Below, in pieces: positions 49,548-58,332 of a stretch of DNA of 64,000 bases. The notes under the pieces are model-generated. The model worked only from the letters and a program-made list of their open reading frames with translations, had not been told where the DNA came from and did no database searches. Both the position numbers and the translations under genes were made by a program. Within the stretch, counting starts at the first letter, position 1, and each line of letters opens with the position of its first letter. Origin of the DNA: Aeromonas veronii bv. veronii (GTDB lineage: Bacteria; Pseudomonadota; Gammaproteobacteria; Enterobacterales; Aeromonadaceae); NCBI RefSeq assembly GCF_000820225.1, contig NZ_CDDK01000004.1, positions 118,172-182,171 of the forward strand, in the 5' to 3' direction.

Positions 49548-50366
49548 ATGACTATACAACAACAGTATCAGCAAACCAAAGTTTTGACAGGGCCGCTGAA
49601 TGGTGGCGATGTCACCATGACCAGCCTTGAGATCTCAGATCTCACCGGCAGTCGTCATGATAGCGTTAAGCGCACCATTGAGCGCTTGGCTGAACGCGGG
49701 GTAATTCAATCTCCACCATTGGTGGAAATTGAGAATAAACAATCACTTGGCCCTCGCAACAAGACAATGGCCTACGTGTTCACTGGCAAGCAGGGCAAGC
49801 GTGATTCGCTGATCGTAGTTGCTCAGCTGTGCCCAGAGTTCACCGCCCGCATTGTGGATCGCTGGCAGGAGCTGGAGGAGGCGGTATCAACACCGGCCGC
49901 AAATCTGCCCGATTTCAGCAACCCAGCTGCCGCAGCTCGCGCTTGGGCTGAGCAGTACGAGCTTGGGCAGGTTCTGGCCATCGAAAACAAACAGCAGCAG
50001 GAGCAGATCCACTCACTGGAAAGTTTGTTCCGCCAGGGGATGACCATTCCGCAGTTCTGCAAGATGCTCAACGGCGTCAACTCCCAGCAGGTGTGCATTT
50101 TCTTTGAGGCTCGCGGCTGGTTGTATAACGAAAGCCGCTCCGGCAAGCGCTGGCGTGCTGCGTCTTATGCCCGCGACAGATATCTCACAGAGGAGCAGAA
50201 GGAGATCCGCAGTCATGGGTTTGAGTCCTTCATAAATTTCACTCCTGTTTTGCTGCAGAAGGGCGCGGTACGCATCTATCAGCTCTACCTGAAAGGAGAG
50301 CTCCCCATGAAGAAGGACTGGGATGGCCTATTCACTCAGGACAAAGTGATCAAGGGGGCAGCATGA
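49548..50366 (+). CDS. ant: Antirepressor Ant (Rha-like N-domain, KilA-C-like C-domain)
   Basis: 272 residues. The N-terminal domain (about 20-110; SLEISDLTGSRHDSVKRTIERLAERGV, AYVFTGKQGKRDSLIVVAQLCPEFTARIVDRWQELEE) is Rha-like. The C-terminal domain (about 160-260; LFRQGMTIPQFCKMLNGVNSQQVCIFFEARGWLY...GAVRIYQLYLKGE) matches the antirepressor/KilA-C domain. Antirepressors bind and inactivate the prophage repressor. Here that matters because the CI-like protein lacks a recognisable autocleavage serine. The stop overlaps the next ATG. Confidence 0.85.
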   Translation: MTIQQQYQQTKVLTGPLNGGDVTMTSLEISDLTGSRHDSVKRTIERLAERGVIQSPPLVEIENKQSLGPRNKTMAYVFTGKQGKRDSLIVVAQLCPEFTARIVDRWQELEEAVSTPAANLPDFSNPAAAARAWAEQYELGQVLAIENKQQQEQIHSLESLFRQGMTIPQFCKMLNGVNSQQVCIFFEARGWLYNESRSGKRWRAASYARDRYLTEEQKEIRSHGFESFINFTPVLLQKGAVRIYQLYLKGELPMKKDWDGLFTQDKVIKGAA

Positions 50367-50494
50367 GCGCAGCCCAACTGATGGTAGAGCTGGCCGCCTT
50401 ACTGGACGAGCTGGAAGGTCTCGATATGACGCGAGTCGAGCGAGCCAAGATAACGGCGCGGATAGAGCGCATGATGCCTGAACAGGCAGAGTAA
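50363..50494 (+). CDS. Micro-ORF after ant, 43 aa
   Basis: A 43-codon helical, acidic ORF (MSAAQLMVELAALLDELEGLDMTRVERAKITARI) overlapping the ant stop by ATGA with GGGGGCAGC upstream, followed at once by a terminator. Coupling supports translation; function unknown. Confidence 0.5.
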   Translation: MSAAQLMVELAALLDELEGLDMTRVERAKITARIERMMPEQAE

Positions 50495-50500
50495 TAACGG

Positions 50501-50520
50501 TGGGGCTTCGGCCCCATTTT
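50501..50520. terminator. Bidirectional terminator between ant operon and HTH gene
   Basis: TGGGGC-TTCG-GCCCCA followed by TTTT: a UUCG tetraloop stem between convergent genes, so it can serve both. Confidence 0.7.
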
Positions 50521-50521
50521 G

Positions 50522-50884
50522 CTATCCCACCCGAACCCCAAGTATCTCTGCATAGCAATTCAGCATCGACGCCAGGTGTGGCTTCGGTAGTCGTGCTGCG
50601 CGATTGATCAGCCCCATATGTTCATCATCTGAAACGCTCCAGTCAGGATCCGCAAGGATGGCCTGGACGGATAGGCCCATTGCTGACGAGAGCATGACCG
50701 CCTCTGCCAATCCCATGAAGTCGTCGTGATGTGGCGATAGCCATCGAGAAATGCTGGAGCGGGGGATATCGGTCAGTTGGCTGATCTTGGACTGGCTGAG
50801 TTTTCTCTCGGCCATCAGCTTGCGCACCTTCTTCTTTGTGCGATGGACATACTCGAGGCTAGAGCTGGTCAGATACCGCTTCAT
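50522..50884 (-). CDS. HTH regulator, 120 aa
   Basis: 120 residues. KKKVRKLMAERKLSQSKISQLTDIPRSSISRWLS (about 18-50) is a helix-turn-helix with recognition helix RSSISRWL; SSAMGLSVQAILAD follows, as in Cro/C1-type proteins. ATG at 50884 follows AAGGAATGCC; another ATG lies six bases upstream. It diverges from an unknown gene at 51077, with a TCCCA/TGGGA palindrome between. It may regulate that pair or a prophage-end function. Confidence 0.75.
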   Translation of the reverse strand: MKRYLTSSSLEYVHRTKKKVRKLMAERKLSQSKISQLTDIPRSSISRWLSPHHDDFMGLAEAVMLSSAMGLSVQAILADPDWSVSDDEHMGLINRAARLPKPHLASMLNCYAEILGVRVG

Positions 50885-50939
50885 AGGCATTCCTTATCTG
50901 TGGTTGCAAACCGTGCTCTAGATCATGTTTTTATCATTG

Positions 50940-50953
50940 TCCCATATTTGGGA
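50940..50953. promoter_or_regulatory. Palindrome between divergent genes, candidate operator
   Basis: TCCCATATTTGGGA has perfect 5-bp arms around TATT and lies between the HTH gene and the divergent gene at 51077, where an autoregulatory operator is expected. Confidence 0.4.
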
Positions 50954-51076
50954 TCCTTATAGTGTAATTGCTCAGTAATGGCACATCGTGGTCGTGTAGA
51001 TTGTAGTCAAAAAAATAGATGGCTGAGTACACGGAGAGTCGCCGCAAAAATCAACATTTACATAAGTGGCGGTTTT

Positions 51077-51370
51077 ATGACGAGTTATAGAGTATGGGAT
51101 CTATCAACGGCTAGGAAAAAGGTAAGGGAGGCTCAAGAAGATACTGCTCCACTAAGTCTGCAAAAGGTGGTACATTCGCTTGGTTACTGTATGGGTATAC
51201 AGTGTTTCACAGTCGAGAGACTGAGAGGGGAAGAGCGAGGACCTGGAAGGATGGATTCACTAACTGAGCTAGAACATGTTATTGAGACGTTGGATCTGAC
51301 AAAGGTGGAGGAAGAGAAAATCGCGCGCATTCTTGAACGACTTCGCGATGAGCTAAAAGCTGCTTCATAG
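51077..51370 (+). CDS. Hypothetical protein at prophage right end, 97 aa
   Basis: 97 residues, MTSYRVWDLSTARKKVREAQEDTA..., with a helical charged C-terminus (LTKVEEEKIARILERLRDELKAA). The ribosome binding site is weak (GTGGCGG) and the upstream part is A+T-rich. A terminator follows at 51,393. Divergent from an HTH gene, so it may be the gene that regulator controls. Family not recognised. Confidence 0.55.
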   Translation: MTSYRVWDLSTARKKVREAQEDTAPLSLQKVVHSLGYCMGIQCFTVERLRGEERGPGRMDSLTELEHVIETLDLTKVEEEKIARILERLRDELKAAS

Positions 51371-51392
51371 CTGTTGCAGCTGGTTCGGATTG

Positions 51393-51414
51393 GCCCGCCA
51401 TTGAGCGGGCTTTT
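51393..51414 (+). terminator. Terminator at prophage right end
   Basis: GCCCGC-cattga-GCGGGC followed by TTTT, after the last rightward phage gene. Confidence 0.7.
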
Positions 51415-51451
51415 CTATGCGCGTTCGACAGGTAAAGGTTGGGGTTTTTCT

Positions 51452-51500
51452 GGGGCAATTTTGGGGCAAGATTTTTCGGATTGGGGCAATTTTGGGGCAA
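51452..51500. repeat. GGGGCAA direct repeats, candidate integrase arm sites (attR)
   Basis: GGGGCAA begins at 51452, 51463, 51483 and 51494: two pairs with 11-bp internal spacing, repeated 31 bp apart, each close to whole helical turns. The flank AATTTT is also repeated. Regular short repeats just inside a phage end fit P'-arm binding sites for a tyrosine integrase. No core duplicate can be verified because the left end is outside the window. Confidence 0.5.
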
Positions 51501-51827
51501 AAATATCGGTGGAATGAGGTGTTATGAGGTGTGGCTTAATCTTCTCGCAAGGCCGCTATATCAACGGATGTAAGGGTTTGCGCGGGTTTGGCTGCGGTGT
51601 GGCTATTCCCAGTTGATTACCATGCCGGGGTAGTAGATGTAGGTCTTCATCGGATCAGTCTGTTGTCAAAAATCTGGCGAGGCGCAGGGTCGGGAATATA
51701 CGCAAGATTGGCGCTGCACGGCAAACACTGCGTGGGGTAATGTGAGCAAACGCTCATCCAGTAGGCGCTGGCCACAAAGTTCTGATATAATTCGCGCCCT
51801 TAAATCAAGGTCACCCGAGTCATTACC
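51501..51827. other. Phage-host junction region, no clear gene
   Basis: About 330 bases between the repeats and thiI. A 15-codon minus-strand frame (51603-51650, MKTYIYYPGMVINWE) preceded by a stop may be the 3' remnant of a host gene left by integration. TATAAT at 51786-51791 is a possible thiI -10 with no good -35. Nothing else is recognised. Confidence 0.4.
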
Positions 51828-53276
51828 ATGAAGTTCATTATCAAGCTGTTCCCGGAAATCACCATCAAGAGCAAGTCGGTTCGCCAGCGCTTTATCAAGA
51901 TCCTGCAGGGCAATATCCGCAATGTCCTGCGCCGCTTCGACGACGATGCCCGCGTACGGATGGATTGGGACAAGCTGATCGTGAGCTCCCGCAATGACCA
52001 GTTCCGCGAGCAGGCAATCGAAGCCCTGGCCTGCATTCCCGGCATTCAGGCCTTCCTCGAGGTACAAGCCAGCAAGTTTACCGATCTGCACGACATCTTC
52101 GAGCAGGTGAAAGCCGTTTGGGGCGACCAGCTCAAGGGCAAAACCTTCTGCGTGCGCGCCAAGCGCCACGGCAAGCATGAGTTCTCCTCCCTCGAGGTTG
52201 AGCGCTATGTGGGGGGCGGTCTGAACCAGCACTGCGAAAGCAATGGTGTGCGCCTCAAGAACCCGGATGTGAAGATCAACCTCGAGATCGACGGCGAGGA
52301 GCTCTTCATCGTCAGTGCTATTCATCAGGGTCTGAGCGGTATGCCTATCGCGACCCAGGAAGATGTGCTGAGTCTGCTCTCCGGCGGTTTTGACTCCGGT
52401 GTGGCTTCGTTCCAGTTCATCAAGCGCGGCTGCCGGGTGCACTACTGCTTCTTCAATCTGGGCGGTGCGGCCCACGAGATCGGCGTCAAGCAGGTGGCTT
52501 ATCACCTGTGGAACCGCTTCGGTTCATCCCACCGGGTACGTTTCACTGCTGTGGACTTCGAGCCGGTGGTCGCCGAGATCCTCGAGAAGATCGACAACGG
52601 TCAGATGGGCGTGGTGCTCAAGCGGATGATGATGCGTGCTGCCGCCAAGGTGGCCGATGAATTCCAGATCCCGGCGCTGGTGACCGGCGAGTGTGTGGGT
52701 CAGGTCTCCAGCCAGACTCTCACCAACCTGAACGTGATCGACCGGGTCACCGACAAGGTGATCCTGCGCCCGCTCATCACTTGGGACAAGCCGGATATCA
52801 TCAGCGAAGCCCGCCGCATCGGCACTTTGGAGTTTGCCGAGACCATGCCGGAGTACTGTGGCGTCATCTCCAAGAAGCCGACCGTGAAGGCCGAGCTCTC
52901 CCGCATTGAAGAGGAAGAGGCCAATTTTGACTTCTCCATTCTGGACAAGGTGGTCTCCGAGGCCCGTTACCTTGATATCCGCCGTATCGGTGAAGAGACT
53001 GCCGCTGAAGTGCAAGAGGTGGAAACCACCCAAGTGCTGGGCGCTGACGAGGTGATCCTGGATATCCGCTCTGCCGATGAACACGACGAGAAGCCGCTGG
53101 TGGTGGAAGATCGTGAAGTGCTGCATATCCCCTTCTTCAAGCTGGCTACCGCCTTTGGCGATCTGCCCAAGGAGAAGACCTACCTGCTCTACTGCGATCG
53201 CGGTGTGATGAGCAAGCTGCAGGCGCTGTATCTGAAAGAGAAGAGCTTTGACAACGTCAAGGTGTACCGCCCGTAA
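51828..53276 (+). CDS. thiI: tRNA sulfurtransferase ThiI
   Basis: 482 residues, the same length as E. coli ThiI. The N-terminal ferredoxin-like and THUMP domains (about 1-165) bind tRNA. A PP-loop SGGFDS at about 184-189 activates U8 of tRNA, and the C-terminal rhodanese domain ends with YCDRGVMS, whose Cys456 carries the persulphide. The enzyme makes 4-thiouridine in tRNA and donates sulphur for the thiamine thiazole. The ATG has AAGGTC upstream. It is a host gene at the prophage boundary. Confidence 0.97.
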   Translation: MKFIIKLFPEITIKSKSVRQRFIKILQGNIRNVLRRFDDDARVRMDWDKLIVSSRNDQFREQAIEALACIPGIQAFLEVQASKFTDLHDIFEQVKAVWGDQLKGKTFCVRAKRHGKHEFSSLEVERYVGGGLNQHCESNGVRLKNPDVKINLEIDGEELFIVSAIHQGLSGMPIATQEDVLSLLSGGFDSGVASFQFIKRGCRVHYCFFNLGGAAHEIGVKQVAYHLWNRFGSSHRVRFTAVDFEPVVAEILEKIDNGQMGVVLKRMMMRAAAKVADEFQIPALVTGECVGQVSSQTLTNLNVIDRVTDKVILRPLITWDKPDIISEARRIGTLEFAETMPEYCGVISKKPTVKAELSRIEEEEANFDFSILDKVVSEARYLDIRRIGEETAAEVQEVETTQVLGADEVILDIRSADEHDEKPLVVEDREVLHIPFFKLATAFGDLPKEKTYLLYCDRGVMSKLQALYLKEKSFDNVKVYRP

Positions 53277-53296
53277 GCGTGTTTTTTACCTTCAAT

Positions 53297-53328
53297 AAAA
53301 AAATCCGGCCAATGTGCCGGATTTTTTT
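53297..53328. terminator. Bidirectional terminator after thiI
   Basis: AAATCCGGC...GCCGGATTT with A-run before and T-run after, between convergent thiI and the gene at 53353. Confidence 0.85.
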
Positions 53329-53352
53329 ATTTCACAGAGTGAGCAATGACTA

Positions 53353-53745
53353 TCAGGGACAGGGAACCGGAGTGAAGGAGTCTTGCCCCTGACAACGCCA
53401 GCCCATTTCCGCCTCCCGCATCTGCCACAGGTTGTTGCTGCGATAGAGGGTCAGGATGTAGATCATGTCGCTCTTGCTGCCGTCGAGGGCGACCGAGAGC
53501 ACCAAGTCATTGTCCAGTTGCTGGGCATGGATGCGGCTGGGCGTGTCACCATGACCGACGAATCGCAGAGCTACCTCACGGTAGTCATTAACCCAGTTTT
53601 GCTGTTGATGGCTTGCCTGGCGTATCTGCTGGTTGAACTGCTGCACCGGCGCCGAGGCCAGTCGTCCAAATACCACTTGTGCTTCGGCGTGGGCTGCCGT
53701 CACGTTCGCCAGGAGAAGGGTGGTAAGCATACCGATTTTGCGCAT
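53353..53745 (-). CDS. Secreted hypothetical protein, 130 aa
   Basis: 130 residues with an N-terminal signal peptide (MRKIGMLTTLLLANVTAAHA) probably cleaved after Ala20. The mature part has a helical start (APVQQFNQQIRQASHQQQNWVNDYREVALRF), a beta-rich middle and two cysteines at the C-terminus (RCQGQDSFTPVPCP) that may form a disulphide. A periplasmic location is inferred; the family is not recognised. Confidence 0.75.
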   Translation of the reverse strand: MRKIGMLTTLLLANVTAAHAEAQVVFGRLASAPVQQFNQQIRQASHQQQNWVNDYREVALRFVGHGDTPSRIHAQQLDNDLVLSVALDGSKSDMIYILTLYRSNNLWQMREAEMGWRCQGQDSFTPVPCP

Positions 53746-53845
53746 GAGAAGTTCCGGCTAACAACGACTGCTTCTATGACAACAGAAAAGCCTATTTGGT
53801 TCAACGCGTGGCCCACAGCGACATGATGACGCTGTGGGCCTGCTC

Positions 53846-54478
53846 TCAATTGCGTTGCAGGGAGAAGGTCGGTAGCGAAAGATGCCAGTAGATAGCCGCG
53901 ACCCGCAGGCCAAACACGGCCGTCATGCAGATGAGCATGGCCGTTACCCTGTCCATGTTTGCCTCCAGCGCCAGGGTATAGAGAATGCCGCCAAGGATAC
54001 AGGCGGTGGCATAGATCTCTTTTTGCAGCACCATGGGCACCTCCCGCGCCAGTACATCGCGGATCATGCCACCGGCTACCCCGGTCATGGTGCCCATGAT
54101 CACGGCAATCAGCCCCGGGGTGCCGAAGTTGAGGGCCTTCTGGGCACCGATAACGGTAAAGAGGGCCAGCCCGAAGGCATCGGCCACCGGCAGTACATAC
54201 CAGGGCATTCTGCGGGGCAGTTTGACCATCCACATACCGATCAGTGCCGTTGCGATGACCACCCAGATATAGAGCGGGTCGCGCACCCAGAATACGGGGG
54301 TGGCTCCCAAGATCATATCACGGATGGTGCCGCCGCCGATGGCAGTGACCGCCGCCAAAACCATGACGCCAAACCCGTCCATTCTGAGTCGGCCAGCCAC
54401 CAATACCCCTGAAAACGCGAATACCGCAGTACCAAACATGTCGCTGATGTAAACAATCTGCTCAACCAGTGTCTGCAT
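53846..54478 (-). CDS. TRIC/UPF0126 family membrane protein (YicG-like)
   Basis: 210 residues with seven hydrophobic segments and an internal repeat: [16 protein letters not shown] (about 43-58) and [16 protein letters not shown] (about 128-143) are the two GGGxxRD-type motifs of UPF0126/TRIC channels. Bacterial TRIC homologues conduct monovalent cations, and E. coli YicG is linked to glycine uptake. The start at 54478 gives the family N-terminus. A GGCCCACAGCG hairpin follows its stop. Confidence 0.9.
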   Translation of the reverse strand: MQTLVEQIVYISDMFGTAVFAFSGVLVAGRLRMDGFGVMVLAAVTAIGGGTIRDMILGATPVFWVRDPLYIWVVIATALIGMWMVKLPRRMPWYVLPVADAFGLALFTVIGAQKALNFGTPGLIAVIMGTMTGVAGGMIRDVLAREVPMVLQKEIYATACILGGILYTLALEANMDRVTAMLICMTAVFGLRVAAIYWHLSLPTFSLQRN

Positions 54479-54677
54479 GGAGAACAACTCACGCCAAATT
54501 GTTGATGGGGCCGCGATTTTAGGGGCTGGTGAGCCCAATCGCCAACAGTGCTCGACAAAATTGAGAGTCGGGACGGATTTTTTCTCGCAGCACGAACGGT
54601 AGTGTCTCGTTTGCCCCCTGCCGTTGGCTAGCTTCAGAAGGTTGAGTCTGTCACTGGTTTTGGCCCGATTTTTTCCT

Positions 54678-54703
54678 TAAGTATCCCTCTGACCCGCCGA
54701 TAT
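54678..54703 (+). promoter_or_regulatory. Sigma-28 (FliA) promoter of flagellin 1
   Basis: TAAG, 14 bases, then GCCGATAT matches the flagellar sigma-28 consensus (TAAA-N15-GCCGATAA). It lies about 150 bases upstream of the first flagellin start, giving a long leader. The rest of the 370-base gap shows nothing else convincing. Confidence 0.65.
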
Positions 54704-54851
54704 ATAAGGTAAGCGGCGTTAATGCGATGAAGCGTTGAAAAAAATGCTAAAGACATCCAAAAACGAGCCGTTAAATAAGACGCATCGGGCACAAACTAAA
54801 AAGAAAGCCTGAGCTAATAAAGAGCAAATTTAATCGCTTAGGAGAAATATC

Positions 54852-55712
54852 ATGAGTATGTATGTAAATACCAACGTATCGAGCATCAACTCGCAGCGTA
54901 ACCTCTATAACACCAACAAGGCTTTGGATACTGCGTATCAACGACTCTCCTCCGGCTTGCGAATTAATACAGCTAAGGACGATGCGGCTGGTCTGCAGAT
55001 CTCCAACCGTTTGACCTCCCAGATCAACGGTTTGAACCAGGGTAACCGTAACGCCAATGACGGCATCTCGCTGGCCCAGACTGCTGAAGGGGCGATGGAA
55101 GAGATCACCGGCATGTTCCAGCGGATGCGGGTGCTGGCTGAGCAATCGGCCAACGGTTCAAATACCAATGCTGACCGTTCTGCCATCCAGCAGGAAGTGC
55201 GACAGCTGGCCACCGAAATCAACCGGATTGCCAAAGATACCACATTTGGTGGCACCAAGTTACTCGATGGTGCCTATAAAGGTATCTTCCAGGTGGGGGC
55301 CGATGCCAAGCAAACCATCAGCTTTACGCTCTCTCAGGCTGGCGGCTTTAGTATCTCGGGATTGGGTGCTGCTGCAAGTGTCGCCACGGTTTTTGGTACG
55401 GCTGCCACATTGTCAGTGTCGACCCAGAGTAACGCGCAAAGTGTGTTGGGGGCGGTGGACAAGATGATTGCCCGGGTGGATAGCAAACGTGCCGAGCTGG
55501 GTGCCATTCAAAACAGGATGGAGTCAACCATTCGCAACCAGGCCAACATAGCTGAAAACGTCAGTGCTGCCCGCTCCCGCATCAGAGATGCTGATTTTGC
55601 GCAAGAGACTGCCACGTTGACCCAGTACAACATTTTGCAACAGGCGGCATCAACTGTGCTGGGGCAGGCAAACCAGCGTCCCAATGGCGCACTTCAGTTG
55701 TTAAGAGGTTAA
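54852..55712 (+). CDS. flaA: Polar flagellin 1
   Basis: 286 residues. The N-terminal D0/D1 region ([58 protein letters not shown]) and C-terminal D1/D0 region ([41 protein letters not shown]) are standard, and the variable middle is only about 50 residues. GGAGAAATATC precedes the ATG, and a sigma-28 promoter lies upstream. Flagellin is secreted by the type III apparatus and capped by FliD. Ser/Thr residues in the middle (GGFSISG..., TLSVSTQSN) are candidate glycosylation sites for Maf. It differs more from the other two than they do from each other. Confidence 0.93.
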   Translation: MSMYVNTNVSSINSQRNLYNTNKALDTAYQRLSSGLRINTAKDDAAGLQISNRLTSQINGLNQGNRNANDGISLAQTAEGAMEEITGMFQRMRVLAEQSANGSNTNADRSAIQQEVRQLATEINRIAKDTTFGGTKLLDGAYKGIFQVGADAKQTISFTLSQAGGFSISGLGAAASVATVFGTAATLSVSTQSNAQSVLGAVDKMIARVDSKRAELGAIQNRMESTIRNQANIAENVSAARSRIRDADFAQETATLTQYNILQQAASTVLGQANQRPNGALQLLRG

Positions 55713-55719
55713 TAAAAAA

Positions 55720-55746
55720 GAAAGGCGGTTGTTCAGGCCGCCTTTC
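55720..55746. terminator. Hairpin after flagellin 1
   Basis: GAAAGGCGG...CCGCCTTTC, eight bases after the stop codon. The T-run is on the minus strand, so termination on the plus strand may be partial. Confidence 0.5.
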
Positions 55747-55774
55747 GGTAGGACGCATCAGAGGGTGTTCGGGA

Positions 55775-55908
55775 AATCATGTCTCTGATAAGTCACAACA
55801 CTGTAGTAAACTATTATGCTCAGCGAGCGCGGTTTGCAACTGCACAACCTGACTCGCCACATTCTCCTGAGCTAAAGCTCGTTGGCCGACCTTGAGTCGG
55901 CCTTTTTT
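55775..55908 (+). ncRNA. Candidate small RNA with strong terminator between flagellins
   Basis: Between the first flagellin's hairpin and the second promoter lies an orphan intrinsic terminator (GGCCGAC-cttga-GTCGGCC plus six Ts, 55884-55908) with no reading frame before it. A GAGC-taaa-GCTC stem precedes it at 55869-55880 and a weak -10 (TATTAT) lies near 55813. A short structured transcript of about 90 nt is possible. The alternative is a relic terminator. Confidence 0.35.
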
Positions 55909-56197
55909 ATAGCACTGCTCATGCTTTTGTTGTCATAAAACACAAAGCATGAAACATGCCAGTTTGAAGTTTTAGCTATATTGGCGGTGGCTGGTGCGGA
56001 TCTATCCGACGGGCTGACCATCAGTCAGGCAGATGCTGGTCTTGATAAGTCAATATATTGACGTTGAACACGGGGTACCGAGGCGTGCGGTGACCCTGCT
56101 ATCTCCTCTTCCCGCTTCATTATCTTTACCTCCCTCCATGTTGACTGGAAGCCACAGGTCGGGGCGGCAATGTTTTGCCGCCAGCGGCAAAAAATTC
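55909..56197. other. Spacer between flagellins 1 and 2
   Basis: About 290 bases with no credible reading frame, leading to the sigma-28 promoter at 56,198. A GCCGC.../...GCGGC hairpin lies at about 56,163-56,190. Nothing else recognised. Confidence 0.4.
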
Positions 56198-56224
56198 TAA
56201 AGCTTGTTGCAACTCGGCCGTTAA
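56198..56224 (+). promoter_or_regulatory. Sigma-28 (FliA) promoter of flagellin 2
   Basis: TAAA (56198-56201), 15 bases, then GCCGTTAA (56217-56224): a near-perfect FliA promoter about 180 bases before the flagellin start. Confidence 0.82.
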
Positions 56225-56242
56225 CCAGAGTAAGCAAAAGAA

Positions 56243-56260
56243 GGTGTTCGGGACTCCTGA
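56243..56260 (+). repeat. Flagellin leader repeat, copy 1
   Basis: GGTGTTCGGGACTCCTGA, identical to 57306-57323; a partial copy (GGTGTTCGGGA) is at 55764-55774. The copy here would lie about 12 nt into the transcript from the sigma-28 promoter. The three positions are each about 50 bases after a flagellin stop, or in the leader of the next gene, consistent with tandem duplication. Confidence 0.6.
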
Positions 56261-56402
56261 ATTTTGCGGTGTGGCGGTGGTTGTCTGTTCAAACAACTGC
56301 CGCTGGTCGAGAGTCGAAGGGCTTGTTCACCCCTTCACTCCCGGATTGCGACAGGGCTGATGTAAGCGAGGCCTGCAGTCTGTATCGAATGGGAGAAATA
56401 TC

Positions 56403-57260
56403 ATGTCGATGTTCATTAATACCAATGTGTCCTCGCTGAACTCTCAGCGGAACCTGATGAATACCAATAAGGCGCTGGATACCGCCTACCAACGCCTCTC
56501 CTCTGGTTTACGGATCAACAGTGCCAAAGATGATGCGGCCGGTCTTCAGATTTCCAACCGTTTGACCTCCCAGATCAACGGTTTGAACCAGGGTAACCGT
56601 AACGCCAATGACGGTATCTCCCTGGCACAAACCGCTGAAGGGGCGATGGAAGAGATCACCGGTATGTTCCAGCGGATGCGGGTGCTGGCCGAGCAGTCAG
56701 CCAACGGCTCCAATACGACCGCTGACCGTTCTGCGCTGCAACAAGAAGTCAAACAGTTGGCAACTGAAATTAACCGGATTGCCAAAGATACGACCTTTGG
56801 CGGGACCAAGCTATTGGATGGCTCCTATAAAGGGGTTTTCCAGGTAGGGGCGGATGCCAAACAAACCATCAGTTTTTCATTGACTCAGGCCAATGGCTTC
56901 AATATCTCCGGTATTGCGGCCGCGGCCAGTGCAGGCGCTGCGTTTGCAACCTTGGCGGCGATAAATATTACTAGTCAATCCAATGCACAGAGTGTGCTCG
57001 GTGCAGTGGACAAGATGATTGCCGGGGTAGACCGGAAACGGGCTGAGCTGGGTGCAATCCAGAATCGGATGGAGTCTACCATTCGCAACCAGGCAAATAT
57101 CGCCGAAAACCTCTCATCTGCCCGGTCTCGGGTACGTGATGCGGACTTTGCTGTAGAGACGGCTGCGCTCACCCAGTACAACATCTTGCAGCAGGCAGCC
57201 TCAACCGTATTGGCGCAGGCAAACCAGCGTCCTAACGGTGCGCTCTCACTGCTGCGTTAA
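56403..57260 (+). CDS. flaB: Polar flagellin 2
   Basis: 285 residues, almost identical to flagellin 3 in residues 1-165 and from about 200 to the end; the centre differs ([32 protein letters not shown]). The D0/D1 regions are complete. GGGAGAAATATC precedes the ATG. The close pair shows a recent duplication or ongoing gene conversion. Ser/Thr residues in the variable region are candidate glycosylation sites. Confidence 0.93.
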   Translation: MSMFINTNVSSLNSQRNLMNTNKALDTAYQRLSSGLRINSAKDDAAGLQISNRLTSQINGLNQGNRNANDGISLAQTAEGAMEEITGMFQRMRVLAEQSANGSNTTADRSALQQEVKQLATEINRIAKDTTFGGTKLLDGSYKGVFQVGADAKQTISFSLTQANGFNISGIAAAASAGAAFATLAAINITSQSNAQSVLGAVDKMIAGVDRKRAELGAIQNRMESTIRNQANIAENLSSARSRVRDADFAVETAALTQYNILQQAASTVLAQANQRPNGALSLLR

Positions 57261-57305
57261 AGGAGAGCGGCCAGTAAGGCCGTTCATCGGTTAGAACATA
57301 TATTG

Positions 57306-57323
57306 GGTGTTCGGGACTCCTGA
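57306..57323 (+). repeat. Flagellin leader repeat, copy 2
   Basis: Same 18-base sequence as 56243-56260, here in the 186-bp gap between flagellins 2 and 3. No sigma-28 promoter is seen in this gap, so flagellin 3 is probably read from the upstream promoter. Confidence 0.6.
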
Positions 57324-57446
57324 TATGACGAGATGGCAGAGGGGGACAAACTCTCTGCCAAGAGAGTGTGATGAGGCGGTTCACCTTATCACACGAGGGG
57401 AAAGCGTGCGGTATGCCGTGGAGCCCTTATCGATGGGAGATATATC

Positions 57447-58304
57447 ATGTCGATGTTTATTAATACCAATGTGTCCTCGCTGAACTCTCAGCGGAACCTG
57501 ATGAATACCAACAAGGCGCTGGATACCGCCTACCAACGCCTCTCCTCTGGCTTGCGGATCAACAGTGCCAAAGATGATGCGGCCGGTCTGCAGATCTCCA
57601 ACCGTTTGACCTCCCAGATCAACGGTTTGAACCAGGGTAACCGTAACGCCAATGACGGTATCTCTCTGGCACAAACCGCTGAAGGGGCGATGGAAGAGAT
57701 CACCGGTATGTTCCAGCGGATGCGGGTGCTGGCCGAGCAGTCAGCCAACGGCTCCAACACAAATGCTGACCGTTCTGCGCTGCAACAAGAAGTCAAACAG
57801 TTGGCAACTGAAATTAACCGGATTGCCAAAGATACTACTTTTGGTGGGACCAAGTTGCTGGACGGCACCTATAAAGGGGTTTTCCAGGTAGGGGCGGATG
57901 CCAAACAAACCATCAGTTTTTCACTGACTCAAGCCAATGGTTTTAGTATTTCAGGCATAAATGCCGCCGCTTCAGCCGCTGGAGGATTCGCTTCAATTGC
58001 GACGTTGTCTATCTCAACCCAGGATAACGCACAGAGTGTGCTCGGTGCAGTGGACAAGATGATAGCCGGGGTAGACCGGAAACGGGCTGAGCTGGGTGCA
58101 ATCCAGAATCGGATGGAGTCGACCATTCGCAACCAGGCAAATATCGCCGAAAACCTCTCATCTGCCCGGTCTCGGGTACGTGATGCGGACTTTGCAGTAG
58201 AGACGGCGACGCTGACCCAGTACAACATTTTGCAGCAGGCAGCCTCCACCGTATTGGCGCAGGCAAACCAGCGCCCTAATGGCGCGCTCTCGCTGTTACG
58301 TTAA
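57447..58304 (+). CDS. Polar flagellin 3
   Basis: 285 residues with complete N- and C-terminal flagellin regions and a variable centre GFSISGINAAASAAGGFASIATLSISTQDNAQ. GGGAGATATATC precedes the ATG. Most of its DNA matches flagellin 2. The usual Aeromonas polar locus has two flagellin genes, so a third copy is notable, though I cannot check how common this is. Confidence 0.92.
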   Translation: MSMFINTNVSSLNSQRNLMNTNKALDTAYQRLSSGLRINSAKDDAAGLQISNRLTSQINGLNQGNRNANDGISLAQTAEGAMEEITGMFQRMRVLAEQSANGSNTNADRSALQQEVKQLATEINRIAKDTTFGGTKLLDGTYKGVFQVGADAKQTISFSLTQANGFSISGINAAASAAGGFASIATLSISTQDNAQSVLGAVDKMIAGVDRKRAELGAIQNRMESTIRNQANIAENLSSARSRVRDADFAVETATLTQYNILQQAASTVLAQANQRPNGALSLLR

Positions 58305-58332
58305 TACTGATTATGGGTACTAGGAGGCTATT

